Notes under the pieces: generated by a model | Seen by the model: the letters and a program-made list of their open reading frames with translations, nothing else | Told to the model about the DNA's origin: nothing | Database searches by the model: none | Origin: Diadophis punctatus similis | Lineage: Eukaryota; Chordata; Lepidosauria; Squamata; Dipsadidae | Assembly (NCBI GenBank): GCA_023053685.1 | Contig: JALIGW010000025.1 | Coordinates: forward strand, 9,817,953 to 9,881,952 | Length of the DNA: 64,000 nucleotides | Direction: 5' to 3' | Shown here: positions 1-10,627 of the stretch, one piece after another | Layout: every line of letters starts with the position of its first letter | Numbering within the stretch: the stretch's first letter is position 1 | Position numbers and translations under genes: made by a program

Positions 1-684
1 TAATATTCTAGAAACTGTACAACTGTTTCTCTGATTCATATGCAGCCTTTAGAGCTGTGTTTATTTCCCCTGGGGAAAAATAGTATTATTTATTCCTATG
101 AATATGTATGGTGCAAACACCATAACATCTGCACACAGTCGCTATACTATAGTATCTCAAATTTGTTTGGACTTTTAATACTTCCCCCCCCCACCTTCTG
201 TTAACCAACTGAACACAGAAGAGAAGGGGAGGGGGGAAAATCCTGTCTTAGGTAAAAGCCATGGGAATGAACTAATTCTCCTGTCACTCAACTAGTTACA
301 AAACAAGACAGGCAAAGATTGAAGGTGAATGTTAATGATGAAGGAGGCAACCAGATGGCACAGCATTTCTTGCGGTAGTTTATCACGCTTTATTATTCTG
401 AGAAAATTGTCTTTGATAAATGGTTACAGTGTTAAACAGGTATTCAAGCGATATGGGGGTCACCTTTCATTATGGTCAGGTAAGAGATTTTGTCACATTT
501 TTATTTGATCATGGAGTAGGCTGAAGGGAAGAGTGACAGAATGCTATTGTTCCACCTATGGTATATCTGTATGTCTAGGAAAATGTATAGAACCTGTTCT
601 TGATCATAGTTGAATTAAGCTACAATTGGAAATGGTTAGGGAAATGGTTAGGGTTAGGGTTAATGTAACCAAGACAATGTAACT
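1..684. other. No recognised gene or transposon
   Basis: AT-rich unique-looking sequence with no long open frame or terminal repeats. The only notable signal is a short telomere-like run (TTAGGG units) at 646-662. Confidence 0.6.
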
Positions 685-692
685 AGATAAAT

Positions 693-1691
693 CCGTGATG
701 GCGAATCTATGGCACGCGTGCCGGAAGTGGCACACAGAGCCATCTCTCTGGGCACATGAGCTGTTGCCCATTGCTCTTCCAGTTTCCGGTGTGCCAACCA
801 GTTGGTCTTCACGCATGCGGGAACACCGGAAACCGGGAGAGCAGCCACCCTGGGTGCATGCACGTGCCAGGAAGATGATCATCCAGTTTCTGGCGTGCGC
901 ATGCGCACCGGGCACCTGGTCTTCCGGTTTCTGGCATGCATGTGCACATTGTTCTGTCCCCACGAAGCACACAACCACACAAGCAGTTTGTACACACTGA
1001 TTTAATGAAACAAAGGCTACTAATAAAACATCTTAGTAGTACTCAAGATGCACACACCAATTTACAAACAAACTGTTATCAGCAAGCAACCAGCTATCAA
1101 TTGAGCTTCATTATTAGCTGGTTTCAGTTCAAAGAGTTCGAAGACAATGATGAGCAATTGAGTCTGTTTATCTTACGGAGTTTCCAAGAGTTGGCAAAGT
1201 TCCTAGAAATTCGTCCTTGATAATCCAAGCCAATGCAGAGAATGCCAAAACAAGAGTCAGGGAACAAGCTATGATCAGACAGGTCTCTTTTGCAAACGTT
1301 GTTCTCTGCAGCTTGTTAGCTGCAACTGATGACCTTAAATAGACTAGGGGAGTGGCCAATTAGCCCCAAGTCTTACTCCCAAGTAGACCTCCTCCGGAGT
1401 AAACCTTCCTGCCTCTTGGCAGCCCTGCGTGCTCTTGCATTCAGGAAATGAGTAGCCCCTCCTTTCTCAGCACTGCCAAGAGGTACTGAAGGTTCCAAAG
1501 GCCCAGGCTGCACAAGCTGCGGGCAGGCCACAACACACATGAAGACCAGCTTGCTGGTGCACATGCGTGTGCCGGAAACCAGAAGATCATCTTCCCGGTG
1601 TGCAGCTGCTCTTCCGGTTTCTGGCACACACACACACACACACACACACTCCTGTTTCGGCACTCGGTGCTGAAAAGGTTCACCAACACTG
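693..1691. mobile_element. Non-autonomous hAT transposon, family C, split by an LTR
   Basis: The left end begins CCGTGATGGCGAATC and the right end finishes ...TTCACCAACACTG, matching the ends of the other family C copies. The 8 bases on each side (685-692 and 1692-1699) are identical, agataaat, which is the target duplication of a hAT insertion. The body is rich in CpG and GCGCATGC-type motifs and codes for nothing. About 586 bp in the middle (950-1535) is a later insertion. The open frames here are by-products of the GC-rich repeat. Confidence 0.85.
950..1535 (-). mobile_element. Probable solo LTR inserted in hAT family C
   Basis: The insert starts TGTTCTG and ends ...CACAACA, so it has TG...CA ends with a short inverted match (TGTTcTG / TGTTgTG). 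It is flanked by the 5-bp duplication cacat (945-949, 1536-1540). On the minus strand a TATTTAAG box near 1332-1340 is followed by an ATTAAA signal near 1001-1006, the normal order in an LTR. There is no internal gag or pol sequence, so this is a solo LTR. Superfamily (Gypsy or ERV) cannot be decided by eye. Confidence 0.65.
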
Positions 1692-1883
1692 AGATAAATT
1701 CTATGCCCATGTATTTGGTCTGGGAAACCCAAATAACCCAACAAACAATCCTAGATGGCATCAAAGTTAGAGTTATGGTAACCCTAAATCTCTCTGGGCG
1801 TACAAGACATACAGATTTCTCTCGCAAATGAAATAACAAGGTTGTTCAAGAAAATAATCAGAGGGACATTTACTCTGAAAATA

Positions 1884-2264
1884 GATAATCCTTGACTTAC
1901 GACCACAATCAAGCCCCACATTTCTGTTGTTAAGTGAGACATTTGTTAAGTGAGTTTTGTCCCATTTTACAACCTTTTTTGCCACAGTTGTTAAGTGAAT
2001 CACTGCAGTGGATAAGTTAGCAACACGGTTGTTAAGTGAATCTGGCTTCCCCATTGACTTTGCTCGTCAGAAGGTTGCAAAAGGGGATCACGTGACCTTG
2101 GGGCACAGCAAGGGTCACAAGTATGAACCAGTTGCCAAGCATCTGAAATTTGATCACGTGACCATGTGGATGCTGCAAAGGTTATAACTGTGAAAAACGG
2201 TCATAAGTCACTTTTTTCAGTGCCATTGTAACCAAATGAATTATTGTAAATCAAAGACTACTTG
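1884..2264 (-). mobile_element. Mariner-type MITE, family F copy 1
   Basis: The ends read GATAATCCTTGACTTAC and ...AAGACTACTTG, inverted copies of each other, with TA on both sides. The same sequence recurs in opposite orientation at 44143-47037 and 55015-55898. The body repeats GTTAAGTGA-type words and has no coding capacity. The TA duplication suggests a Tc1/mariner-class transposase acting in trans. Confidence 0.7.
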
Positions 2265-2443
2265 TATTATAGGCACATAATTGAAACACAAAGCTGTCTT
2301 GCAAGACTCACACGTACTTCTCTTTGCCTCTCTCCTCAGCCAAACTCAGCTTTTAGTTTTCTCATAGTAACTAGCTGGTCACTTTCGCTACTGTCCTCCA
2401 TATTTAGGGAGTTCACAAACAATTCATCATAGATCAGCTCAGT

Positions 2444-2818
2444 CAGGGGTGAATTACCTTCACCACTGGTTTGCATCGCGATGTTTCATGTGTGCGTGCT
2501 CAGCTCACGCACGCAAGCATTCCCCCCGTGCATTTTCACTTCCGCGCATGCTCAGTAGCAGGATTCAGCCCGAAACACAGCTGAGGAGCTGACCAGCTGT
2601 GCTTTGGGTGAAGAAATAAAGGTGAGTATTAACCCGGGGGTGGGCGGGAGGGCTCTTTTTCAAGCCGCGGAAGAAGAGAAGCCATCCAAACATGGAAAAT
2701 TTCACCAAAAATTTCCAAAAAAAGATGGCGGCGCCCACAGACTGACACCTACCGAACCGGATCCGTGACGCCATCGTCACATCACCAGCGGGTCACTAAC
2801 GGTTCGGACCTACCCCTG
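2444..2818. mobile_element. Non-autonomous hAT transposon, family A (subtype with CCCGAAACACAGCTG)
   Basis: It starts CAGGGGTGAATTACC and ends CCTACCCCTG, flanked by the exact 8-bp duplication agctcagt (2436-2443, 2819-2826). It shares an internal block with the copy at 32093-32394. A perfect YY1-like motif (AAGATGGCGGC) lies at 2722-2732, and GCGCATGC lies near 2534. Non-coding. Confidence 0.85.
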
Positions 2819-2826
2819 AGCTCAGT

Positions 2827-3231
2827 CAAATCTGAAAAGTAGACAAAAAGCAAGTAATAACACCTAACTCACACAACATATATGAGCAAGCTGTCTTGGA
2901 CGCAATGTTCATATTTAGGGTTGCATGGGGATGTTTCAAACACATCCAGGTAATATGCAATGTAGATACTCATTTAATTGTCGTTAGTGCCTACCTTCCA
3001 TCTTAGGGAAGCAAGAATATAGTGCATCTCTCTATCTGTCTTGGCAAAACAATGTTCCAGAACTACTTTCCTTCACAGCGTTGTTCTCTGACAGCTACAA
3101 TTAGGATTTAGTTTCTGCTTTCTGGGTGGGTCTAAACCTGTGAGACATTCAGACTAATTGTTCCTTATTTTTCTTTGACCCTATTTGTATCCGTTTCAAG
3201 TCCATTCTGGTTTGGGTGCTCCTTTTTCTTC
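2827..3231. other. No recognised feature
   Basis: Unique-looking DNA without open frames of note or matches to other repeats in the window. Confidence 0.5.
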
Positions 3232-3239
3232 TTCTAACT

Positions 3240-3446
3240 CAGTGGTTCCCAACTTTTTTGGGGGCCATGCCCCACCTAAGCATCTCTAAAATCCTGATCC
3301 CCCCACGACATAATTCTTACTATTGAAAAAGTGAACTCCTACTCACACGGAAGAATCCTAAAAGGCCATTAACTTGGTTTAACTTGCCCCCATTAAAAAT
3401 CAAATTGCTCCCCTGTGGGGCATGGGCCCCACATTGGGAACCACTG
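3240..3446. mobile_element. Non-autonomous hAT transposon, family H
   Basis: The terminal inverted repeats are CAGTGGTTCCCAAC and TTGGGAACCACTG. The exact 8-bp duplication ttctaact flanks both ends (3232-3239, 3447-3454). It is 207 bp long, non-coding, and the only copy of this family seen in the window. The ends resemble Charlie/MER5-type hAT ends of other vertebrates. Confidence 0.85.
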
Positions 3447-3903
3447 TTCTAACTGCTCATTAAAATAAAACTTTGCTTTAACTTGATGCACCCACAGCAG
3501 AAAAAAAAAAACAGAGCAGTAGTGATAATGATTTATATGAGATGGTATTTTTTTTTTAAATTTTCTCATGTTTCACCTCTCCTTCTTTTCAACCTCAGCA
3601 ACAGGCACTTGGCTTCAAAAAGTGATGTGATCAAATGCAATTTTCACACTCTCCCAACACCTCTTATTCATGGCACTTGATTCTAGCTCCAACAGGCAAT
3701 TCCATGTCCAGAACTGCAGTGAAATCTATGGGAAAACTTAAGACTGCCTATAAGAACTCCTGAGAGAAATTCAGAGCCATTTAATGAAAGGGGTCTTCAT
3801 TGCAGGGAATGTGATATACCCGTCCTCGTGTCCAGAAGAAATATGCTTCAGCTAACACTGAATCACCACATGTTAAACTTTTGAAAAGCATAGCATTATA
3901 TGC

Positions 3904-4049
<146 letters not shown>

Positions 4050-4284
4050 CAAGTTTATGAATCAAAACATGAAAATTAACCCCAAAAGGAATGAGTTCAA
4101 TGGAGATTCCCTAGCTTCAATGTAGAGATACTGATCAAGGTCTAATTAGGCTTCTGTATGTCAGCAATGTTCCCTTGTAGCAATAGTAGCCAAATTTGGT
4201 TCTCATCTGTCCCAAGGAATGGGACTTCAATCTGCAGTAGATTGAGATTGTTCCGCTTGATAATAATCATGCTGCAAAGAAAAT

Positions 4285-4595
4285 GTCTATGGAGATTCTC
4301 AGTCATCCAGGTCATGGTTGCCCCAAAGGTGCTTTTTCTAAAGGCAACTGGACTTTCTTTGCTTTTCCTTGAAGACATTTCACTTCTCATCGAAGAAGCT
4401 TCTTCAGTTCTGACTGAATGATGGAGGATTAATATTCCTTGCAGTCATCCGGTCATTAGCACTCTCTCTGAGAGTTGTTGAGGCCACTTGGAGGTTCGTC
4501 TGTGCCCTCCGGGTCACCTGAATAGTGCAAATGGATGTGGAACCTTCTTGAAACTGCTGAAAGGACTGTGTTGTAAACAGGAGATAGGTGAAGTC
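4285..4595 (-). mobile_element. Penelope-like element terminal segment, inverted copy
   Basis: Read on the minus strand this matches the segment at about 4845-5125 for most of its length: the end of the coding region, then a hairpin-rich tail, ending ...TGACTGAGAATCTCCATAGAC. It lies head to head with the plus-strand copy that follows. Such inverted terminal copies are known from Penelope-like elements. A hammerhead-like motif lies at 4367-4411. Confidence 0.7.
4367..4411 (-). ncRNA. Hammerhead-ribozyme-like motif of a Penelope-like element
   Basis: On the minus strand the order is AGAA, CTGAAGA (4401-4407), a 6-bp stem GCTTCT/AGAAGT, GAAA, TGTC (GAAATGTC at 4374-4381), then TTCAAGG. This fits the hammerhead core CUGANGA - stem II - GAAA - stem III - UH, with a 3-bp stem I (GAA/TTC) and a stem III of only two pairs. 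Minimal stem III hammerheads have been reported from Penelope-like elements. Activity of this copy is not shown. Confidence 0.55.
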
Positions 4596-4599
4596 AATG

Positions 4600-5135
4600 T
4601 ACAAATCTATACATTGAAGATATAAAGCAACCGCTTCACAAACACATGGCACAACATAGGAGAACAAATCCATCAGAATGAGATTCACCAGTCCATCTGC
4701 ATTTGAAGGACAAAGGCCACTCTTTTGAAGACAGCAAAGTCCACATTCTTGACCGAGAGGACCCACTGGTTTGAAAGAGGGGTCAAAGAGACCATCTACA
4801 TTAAAACTGAACAGCCCTCTCTCAACAGAGGGGGAGGGATACAACATCATCTATCTCCTGTTTACAACACAGTTCTTTCAACAGCTCCAAAAAGGTTCCA
4901 CCCCCATTTACACTATTCAGGTGACCCTGAGGGCATAGTTAAATCTCCAAGTGGTCTCAACGGCTCTCAGAGAGAGCGCTAACAACCAGATGAGTGCAAG
5001 GAATATAAATCCTTCCATTCTCCATCGTTCAGCCAGAACTGAAGAAGCTTCTTGAATGAGAAGCAAAATGTCTTCAAGGAAAAACAACGAAAGCCCTGTT
5101 GCCTTTTGAAAAAGCACCTTTGCTGCAGAGAAAAC
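4600..5135 (+). mobile_element. Penelope-like element 3' region
   Basis: It contains the GIY-YIG coding remnant (4715-4865), then the same tail as the inverted copy upstream, with the hairpin CTGAAGA...GAGAAGC at about 5038-5065. The copy is cut before the final TGACTGAGAATCTCC block. In its hammerhead-like motif the first G of GAAA has become A, so that motif is probably inactive. Confidence 0.7.
4715..4865 (+). pseudogene. GIY-YIG endonuclease C-terminal remnant of a Penelope-like element
   Basis: The frame from 4767 reads WFERGVKETIYIK, then PSLNRGGG and HHLSPVYN. These are hallmarks of the C-terminal end of the reverse-transcriptase/GIY-YIG protein in vertebrate Penelope-like elements. 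The preceding residues GHSFEDSKVHILDRE are encoded in a different frame just upstream (from 4715), so a one-base indel lies near 4759-4766. The reverse-transcriptase domain is missing. In an intact element this protein nicks DNA and copies the element RNA. This copy cannot. Confidence 0.75.
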
Positions 5136-5267
5136 TCTACTACCCTTACCTATAGCCTGTATTTTCAACAATGCCTTGGGGCCTCATACAGACTCCAGAG
5201 AAATGCAAAGCAGATAAAATGCTGAGGAGTTTGCCTTCTAGTCTATGGTATTATGTAATTGGCTACC

Positions 5268-5506
5268 CAGTGGTGAAATCCTACCGGTATGCCCCAATCC
5301 GATAGCGGCGGCCGCTGGTGGTTCGGAGAACTGGCAGCGACGGCAGTGTGAGGTTCTGCCCACCCGCCTGGACCTCACCATTTTCTTGTTTTTAACCATC
5401 TGCGCATGTGCAAAGCCTTCTGCACATGTGCAGAGGGTGAAAAGGCACACGTGCACAAAGCACGGGCTTCCAAACTGATAGGGAAAGTAAGTAGATTTCA
5501 CCGCTG
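5268..5506. mobile_element. Non-autonomous hAT transposon, family B copy 1
   Basis: It starts CAGTGGTGAAATCC and ends GATTTCACCGCTG, with ggctaccc on each side (5261-5268 and 5507-5514, one base shared with the left end). The internal sequence, including paired TGCGCATGTGCA words, matches the copy at 50134-50367. Non-coding. Confidence 0.8.
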
Positions 5507-5514
5507 GGCTACCC

Positions 5515-6096
5515 CCAGCATGGCAATTTATGTTAGCATGGCCATCATATGATCTCCTACATCCAAATGTGTCATTGGATCAAAATAGTTTGGGGATCTT
5601 TATTGTTTTGTGTTATACCTTTAGAGAGATGAGATCTTCTGACCTTATCATATTTGATAGAGAACTAGCATCTTTCCAACCCTAAACTACCCATCTCTTT
5701 TCAATCATAAACACAGGTAGTATCTATTTCCATTGTTCTCTTCTTGGTTTCCAAGAAGATGCATGCAAATCAAGAAAATAAGCCTCTCCAGAAAAAAAGC
5801 GATTGATCTTCCAGATCAAAATGAATATGTGAAATAAATTCTTCCCAAAGGAGAATCACTATGGTAAACTACAATATCACATAAACAAATGTTACATATT
5901 ATTATTGGCTTTATTTCAACACGGCTTTGCCTCCCAAAGGATCTCATTGCTTTACAACAGGAGGGGGAAAACACACAAATTAAAAAAAAATCACAATAAA
6001 ACAGACAGCACTTCAATCCAACAATTACAATAATTGTTAAATACAACAATTAAAAACAAAGGTCATTTTAAAAAATCAGGAAAGGAAAATAAATAA
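5515..6096. other. No recognised feature
   Basis: AT-rich DNA without supported genes or repeats. Confidence 0.5.
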
Positions 6097-6307
6097 CAGC
6101 AATAGCACTTAGACTTATATACTGCTTCATAGTGCTTTACAGCCCTCTCTATGCGGTTTACAGAGCATATTGCCCCCAACAATCTGGGTCCTCATTTTAC
6201 TGACCTCAGAAGGATGGAAGGCTGAGTCAACCGTGAGCCGGTGAGATTTGAACAGCTGAACTGCTGAACTGCAGTTCTGCTTTTTAACCACTGCGCCACC
6301 TCGGCTC
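6097..6307 (-). mobile_element. tRNA-derived SINE, tail at left
   Basis: Read on the minus strand it starts GAGCCGAGGTGGCGCAGTGG (tRNA-like A box region). A B-box-like TTCAAATCTCACC follows, then a body ending in a hairpin (GCATAGAGAGGGC...AGCAGTATATAAGTC) and an ATTGCT-type tail. At least eight related copies lie in the window. Confidence 0.85.
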
Positions 6308-6309
6308 AG

Positions 6310-7100
6310 AGGCAATCTGGTCCTGCAGTAGTTGGTATTCCATAGTTGACCCATGCCCAGGTCAATATGTGTTTGTGTCTGTGTGTGTCTGAGTATCCCT
6401 CATCTGCATTTGAAATTCTCATTATTATTTGTTTTTGTTTTGTGTGGTTTTCTGTTTCAGTATTTTGTGGGGTTAGCTGTTTTCTGAAAGATGTCACTGT
6501 GGGAGGCCATCCAAGGAACTCTCAAAAGAAAGTTCTATCCCTTGTCCTAAGGCTAAGCAAACCCTACTCCTTAGCTCCTCATTGTGAGACACTGGTAGAG
6601 CCAAAAATGGGTGTCTTGGCCAATCATATTGTGCAAATTGGGAACAGCTGTCTCTTAAGTGCAACATTCTAAGTCAGGTTTGGTTATATAGACTAATATC
6701 AACACTTACACTGAATCTAGGAATTCATGGCAACAACAGTGTCACTTTGAGGACTATTGCTCTAGCTGACCCCTTAGTGATCAGGCACCTGCATCCTGCA
6801 CTAGATGAACTTTCAGATCATCTTCAAGAGTAGCTTCATGTAGAGTGAGTATATTATAGTAATTCGATCGATCCTTGAACCTGTTTGTAGGTTCTAGCAG
6901 GGGAGCCCAACTAACATTTATCCTTGACCGAAGATTGGTACACTACTTCTTTCTGGGATGGTTATCCTCTTCCACCAAGCACGCAACTTCGGGAGTGATG
7001 TTCATGGAGGTGTGAGCAAGAAAGGGGACACCCACCTAGCCAGTCAGATCAGCCTGGTGATCAGTGGAGTAACCGATGAAGACAGATCGCCCTCACATCC
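6310..7100. other. No recognised feature
   Basis: Unique-looking sequence. The open frame across 6346-6672 has no recognisable domain and is not proposed as a gene. Confidence 0.5.
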
Positions 7101-7101
7101 A

Positions 7102-7103
<2 letters not shown>

Positions 7104-7170
<67 letters not shown>
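7104..7170. repeat. (TCAA)n microsatellite
   Basis: About 17 perfect tetranucleotide units. Confidence 0.97.
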
Positions 7171-7619
7171 GATATTTGGGTATAGAGCCTGGACCATCTC
7201 AATTCAGGTCATAGCTGGTATATGAGCTGAGAGGGGGATCAGCCTTCCTTGCCATTTATGTTTCTACTAATGTATTAGACTTAAGGTTAAATGGAATTTA
7301 AATAACCTAAATGATCTGTTAGAAGCTGCTTCTAACTAGATGCTTATAATAATCTCCAGCATCTTGCTCAGGAAAGGAATATTTGTAGTCAGATGCTAGT
7401 TGGCCAAAATTTTAGGATCTGCAGGAGGCCTCTTTCATGAATGGCCAAACAGCAGCCTCCTTTAAAGCAGTGAGTTGATTGTAATGCCTTCAGACTAAAC
7501 AGCATTGGCTACCTCTTGGATGCATCCAATTACACATTTCTACAAGGGACTTGGCTCTGTCTAGCAATGCAATCCCTACATGTACCTTGTTTACTTCATA
7601 AGTTCATCATTTCTGAAAC

Positions 7620-7949
7620 CAGAGGTGGGTTCTTCCCGGTTCGGACCGGTTCAGCTGAACCAGTTGCGACCTGCTGGTGACATCACGGTGACATCACAGA
7701 ACTGGTTCGGTCGGTGCTGGTCCATGGGTGCCACCATCTTTTTTTGAAATTGTTTTTGTTTTGTTTTTTGGATTTTTTTTTAAAAAATGTCCTTGTGAGC
7801 ATGCACAGAAGCTGAGTTTCCAGCACTGCGCATGCGTCGCCATCTTGTTTTTGGCTTTTTTTAAAAAAATGGATTTTTTGCCACAAGGCACAGCCACGTG
7901 GCGTGGGAGTAAACGAACTGGCAGCGAGGTAAGTTAGAACCCACCCCTG
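7620..7949. mobile_element. Non-autonomous hAT transposon, family A
   Basis: The ends are CAGAGGTGGGTTC and GAACCCACCCCTG, flanked by the exact duplication tctgaaac (7612-7619, 7950-7957). It carries GCGCATGCGTC next to GCCATCTTG (NRF1-like and YY1-like words) near 7828-7846, and a second CCACCATCTT near 7731. Non-coding. Confidence 0.88.
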
Positions 7950-8166
7950 TCTGAAACCAATTCTATACATTTGATGGCATATACAAGAATTGTGGCATTT
8001 ACTTTGGAGCAAAAGTGGGTGACCTGACCCTCAAAATACACCACAGATCTGGTACAGGATGTATTTTGGATGGTCAGTTGAATTCAATGAGGTTTTCCTA
8101 AAAAGATAAATTGGTGTCATATACATTTTACAATAAACACAAAAGAGATGGTTTTGTTGACTTTAT

Positions 8167-8285
8167 TTAGAGTAGAGTAGAGTAGAGTAGAGTAGAGTAG
8201 AGTAGAGTAGAGTAGAGTGGAGTGGAGTGGAGTGGAGTGGAGTGGAGCGGAGCGGAGTGGAGCGGAGCGGAGCGGAAGGGAAGGG
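8167..8285. repeat. AGAGT / GGAGT / GGAGC pentanucleotide microsatellite at a CR1 tail
   Basis: Units change stepwise from TAGAG to TGGAG to CGGAG, and the array abuts the 3' tip of the CR1 copy at 8286. This looks like a microsatellite that grew from the LINE tail. Confidence 0.9.
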
Positions 8286-8748
8286 AATAACAGAGTTGGA
8301 AGGGACTTTGGAGGTCTTCTGGTCCAACCCCCTGCTTAGGCAGGAAACCCTATACCATTTCAGACAAATGGTTATCCAATCTCTTCTTAAAAACTTCCAG
8401 TGTTGAAGCATTCACAACTTCTGGAGGCAAGTTGTTCCACCGATTAATTGTTCTAACTGTCAGGACATTTCTCCTTAGTTCTAGGTTGCTTCTCTCCTTG
8501 TTTAGTTTCCATCCATTGCTTCTTGTCCTGCCCTCAGGTACTTTGGAGAATAGCTTGACTCCCTCTACTTTGGAGCAACCCCTGAGATACTGGAACACTG
8601 CTATCATGTCACCCCTGGTGCTTCTTTTCATTAAACTAGACATACCCAATTCCAGCAACTGTTCTTTATATGTTTTAACCTCCAGGCCCCTAATAATCTT
8701 TGTTGCTCTTCTCTGCACTCTTTCTAGAGTTTCAACATCTTTTTTATT
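8286..8748 (-). mobile_element. CR1 LINE, 5'-truncated (end of ORF2)
   Basis: The minus-strand frame at 8350-8718 starts with RRATKIIRGLE and ends with NLPPEVV followed by KKRLDNHL. These motifs mark the C-terminal end of CR1 ORF2 after the reverse transcriptase. The 3' tip reads into the AGAGT microsatellite. No endonuclease or reverse-transcriptase core remains. Confidence 0.88.
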
Positions 8749-8749
8749 C

Positions 8750-9800
8750 TAACTTTAAATCTGTAGATATATTATACCCAGATGTTCAATGGTCTTATGT
8801 TGACATTCATGTACCAAACATTCCAGTTTGTTACTGCTTGACTCCCTATACTCTGGGAGATCTATTCTCATATATTCCAATAGCCATTTGGTTTTCTAGT
8901 CCTATTGGCCTGTTTTGTGCAAGAAACATAATAAATCTTCTGGTGCTATAGGGTTTCTAGGACATTGGCACTGGTACTGATATTGTAGTATTTCTGGTTT
9001 TAATTGAGATCTCTTACTCAGTCAAATCATTTTTCCCTCTTTCATTCATCTCAGCATTGTGATTTTGACCTAAGAAACAAAGCTTATAAAAACATCTTCA
9101 GTGATACACACTTGTTAAAGTCCTTTGGAGTTACTCCCAGCTGATTGAGTGCACCTTGGAATGCAATAATTTGTTCCGATTACACTCCTTTGTTTTGTGC
9201 TTCTGGCTTTGTCCAAATCTACTGCCCCCTCTATTGTGCTGTCTTATACTGATACCCGTCATGAAAATGTATAAGGTTAGCTTCATATACTGAAGGCTTG
9301 TTGTAAATCTATCCAGACTCCACCGATGCTTCAGCATCCTGTGTGCATGCTCATGTGGATGTGAACTTTAAGAATATGAAGGGCAAAAACATACAACACT
9401 CTAAGAGAGGAAATTACCGGTCCTTTTTTATGCTATTTAATTTAAGGCTAAGCTTAGCATGTAAATGTCCATTGAAACAAAGGGTTGACCAAGAAATCAA
9501 TCTTCTGGCATTTAGCTCATACTATCAAGTCATTGAGAATTATGTTTCAAATATTAAAAACTATCCTGATATTGTCTGGGAATTACTGTGAACATTTTCA
9601 TAGTTTGAACGCATTCTTTATATTATATAGGAAAGAAAAAGAAGGCCTTGATTAGTTTCAGATCATGAATTGCTGTTAACCACAAACTTACTAATGATAG
9701 ATATATGAGTCAGACAATGACCTGTGCCTTCAAGTAGATTTAATGAGCATCTAATTCATCATATTGGAGTGCTCTATAATTTTATAGATATGGTCTTCCT
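8750..9800. other. No recognised feature
   Basis: AT-rich, unique-looking DNA. No frame has a recognisable domain. Confidence 0.5.
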
Positions 9801-9804
9801 ATCA

Positions 9805-10105
9805 GGTTGCCAGCCATCTCAGGTAGGTCAGGCAGGAAACACAACCGGATGAGCTAATTGCACTTTATTGTAAGGCTACCTTAGCAGAATCTTGCAAGCA
9901 AGTTGGAAGTACAATTCTCCTGCTGCCTCCTTTACAGCCCCCCAAAACTAGGGAGGCTTCCTTCTTAGCTTTTCCCCCCACCCATTGATCATTTGCAGGC
10001 TGTGCTCCCTTTTATCTGACCATTCCCTAGGCAGCTTCTCTTCCTCCATCTCCCAAGGTCAATCCCACAAGCCATTACATCTCCACAAATTAGTGTCACA
10101 TCCAT
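9805..10105 (-). mobile_element. Possible LTR-like sequence
   Basis: On the minus strand AGATAAAAGGG (near 10014-10024) precedes AATAAAG (near 9867-9873) by about 145 nt, an LTR-like spacing of TATA box and polyadenylation signal. No clean TG...CA boundary or target duplication was found, so this stays tentative. Confidence 0.25.
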
Positions 10106-10256
10106 CCAATGCTTCTACCCCTTATTTTAGATTCCTGTAGGCTATGATATATATATTTTATTTTAATATCTTCTAATATTTAATATATTAGATACTCTGA
10201 TGTATCTTCTATGCTTTGGATTCACTGTACCCCACCTTTCTTATGTTGGTTTGTGA

Positions 10257-10627
10257 CAGGGGTGGGTTTTAACTTACCTTGCTGCCAGTTCGCTTCCTCC
10301 TGCACCACGTGGCCACACCTCGTGGCTGCGCGCATGTGCAGTGCAAAAAAAATCCCAAAAAATCCCCCCCCAAAAAGCCGAAAACAAGATGGTGACGCAT
10401 GCGCAGTGCCAGAAACTTGGCTTCTGCACATGCGCAGAAGAAAAAAAACTGGGGAAAAATTCCTCAAAAAATAGCAAAAAAAATCTGAATTTTTTTTTTT
10501 TAAAAAAAGATGGCAGCGCCCACAGACCGGCAACGACCAATCCAGTTCCGTGACATCATCGTAATGTCACCAGCGGTTTGCTACCCATTCGGACGAACTG
10601 GTCCAAACCAGGAGGAACCCACCTCTG
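10257..10627. mobile_element. Non-autonomous hAT transposon, family A
   Basis: It starts CAGGGGTGGGTTTTAAC and ends GAACCCACCTCTG, with the exact duplication gtttgtga (10249-10256, 10628-10635). AAGATGGTGACGCATGCGCAG near 10387 puts a YY1-like word next to an NRF1-like word. Non-coding. Confidence 0.88.

Noticed and set aside
1598..1831. 77-codon frame
   Set aside because: It starts in hAT C, crosses a (CA)n tract and ends in unrelated sequence.
6230..6307. tRNA gene
   Set aside because: The A- and B-box-like words belong to a SINE head that recurs many times. No cloverleaf with an intact acceptor stem is present.
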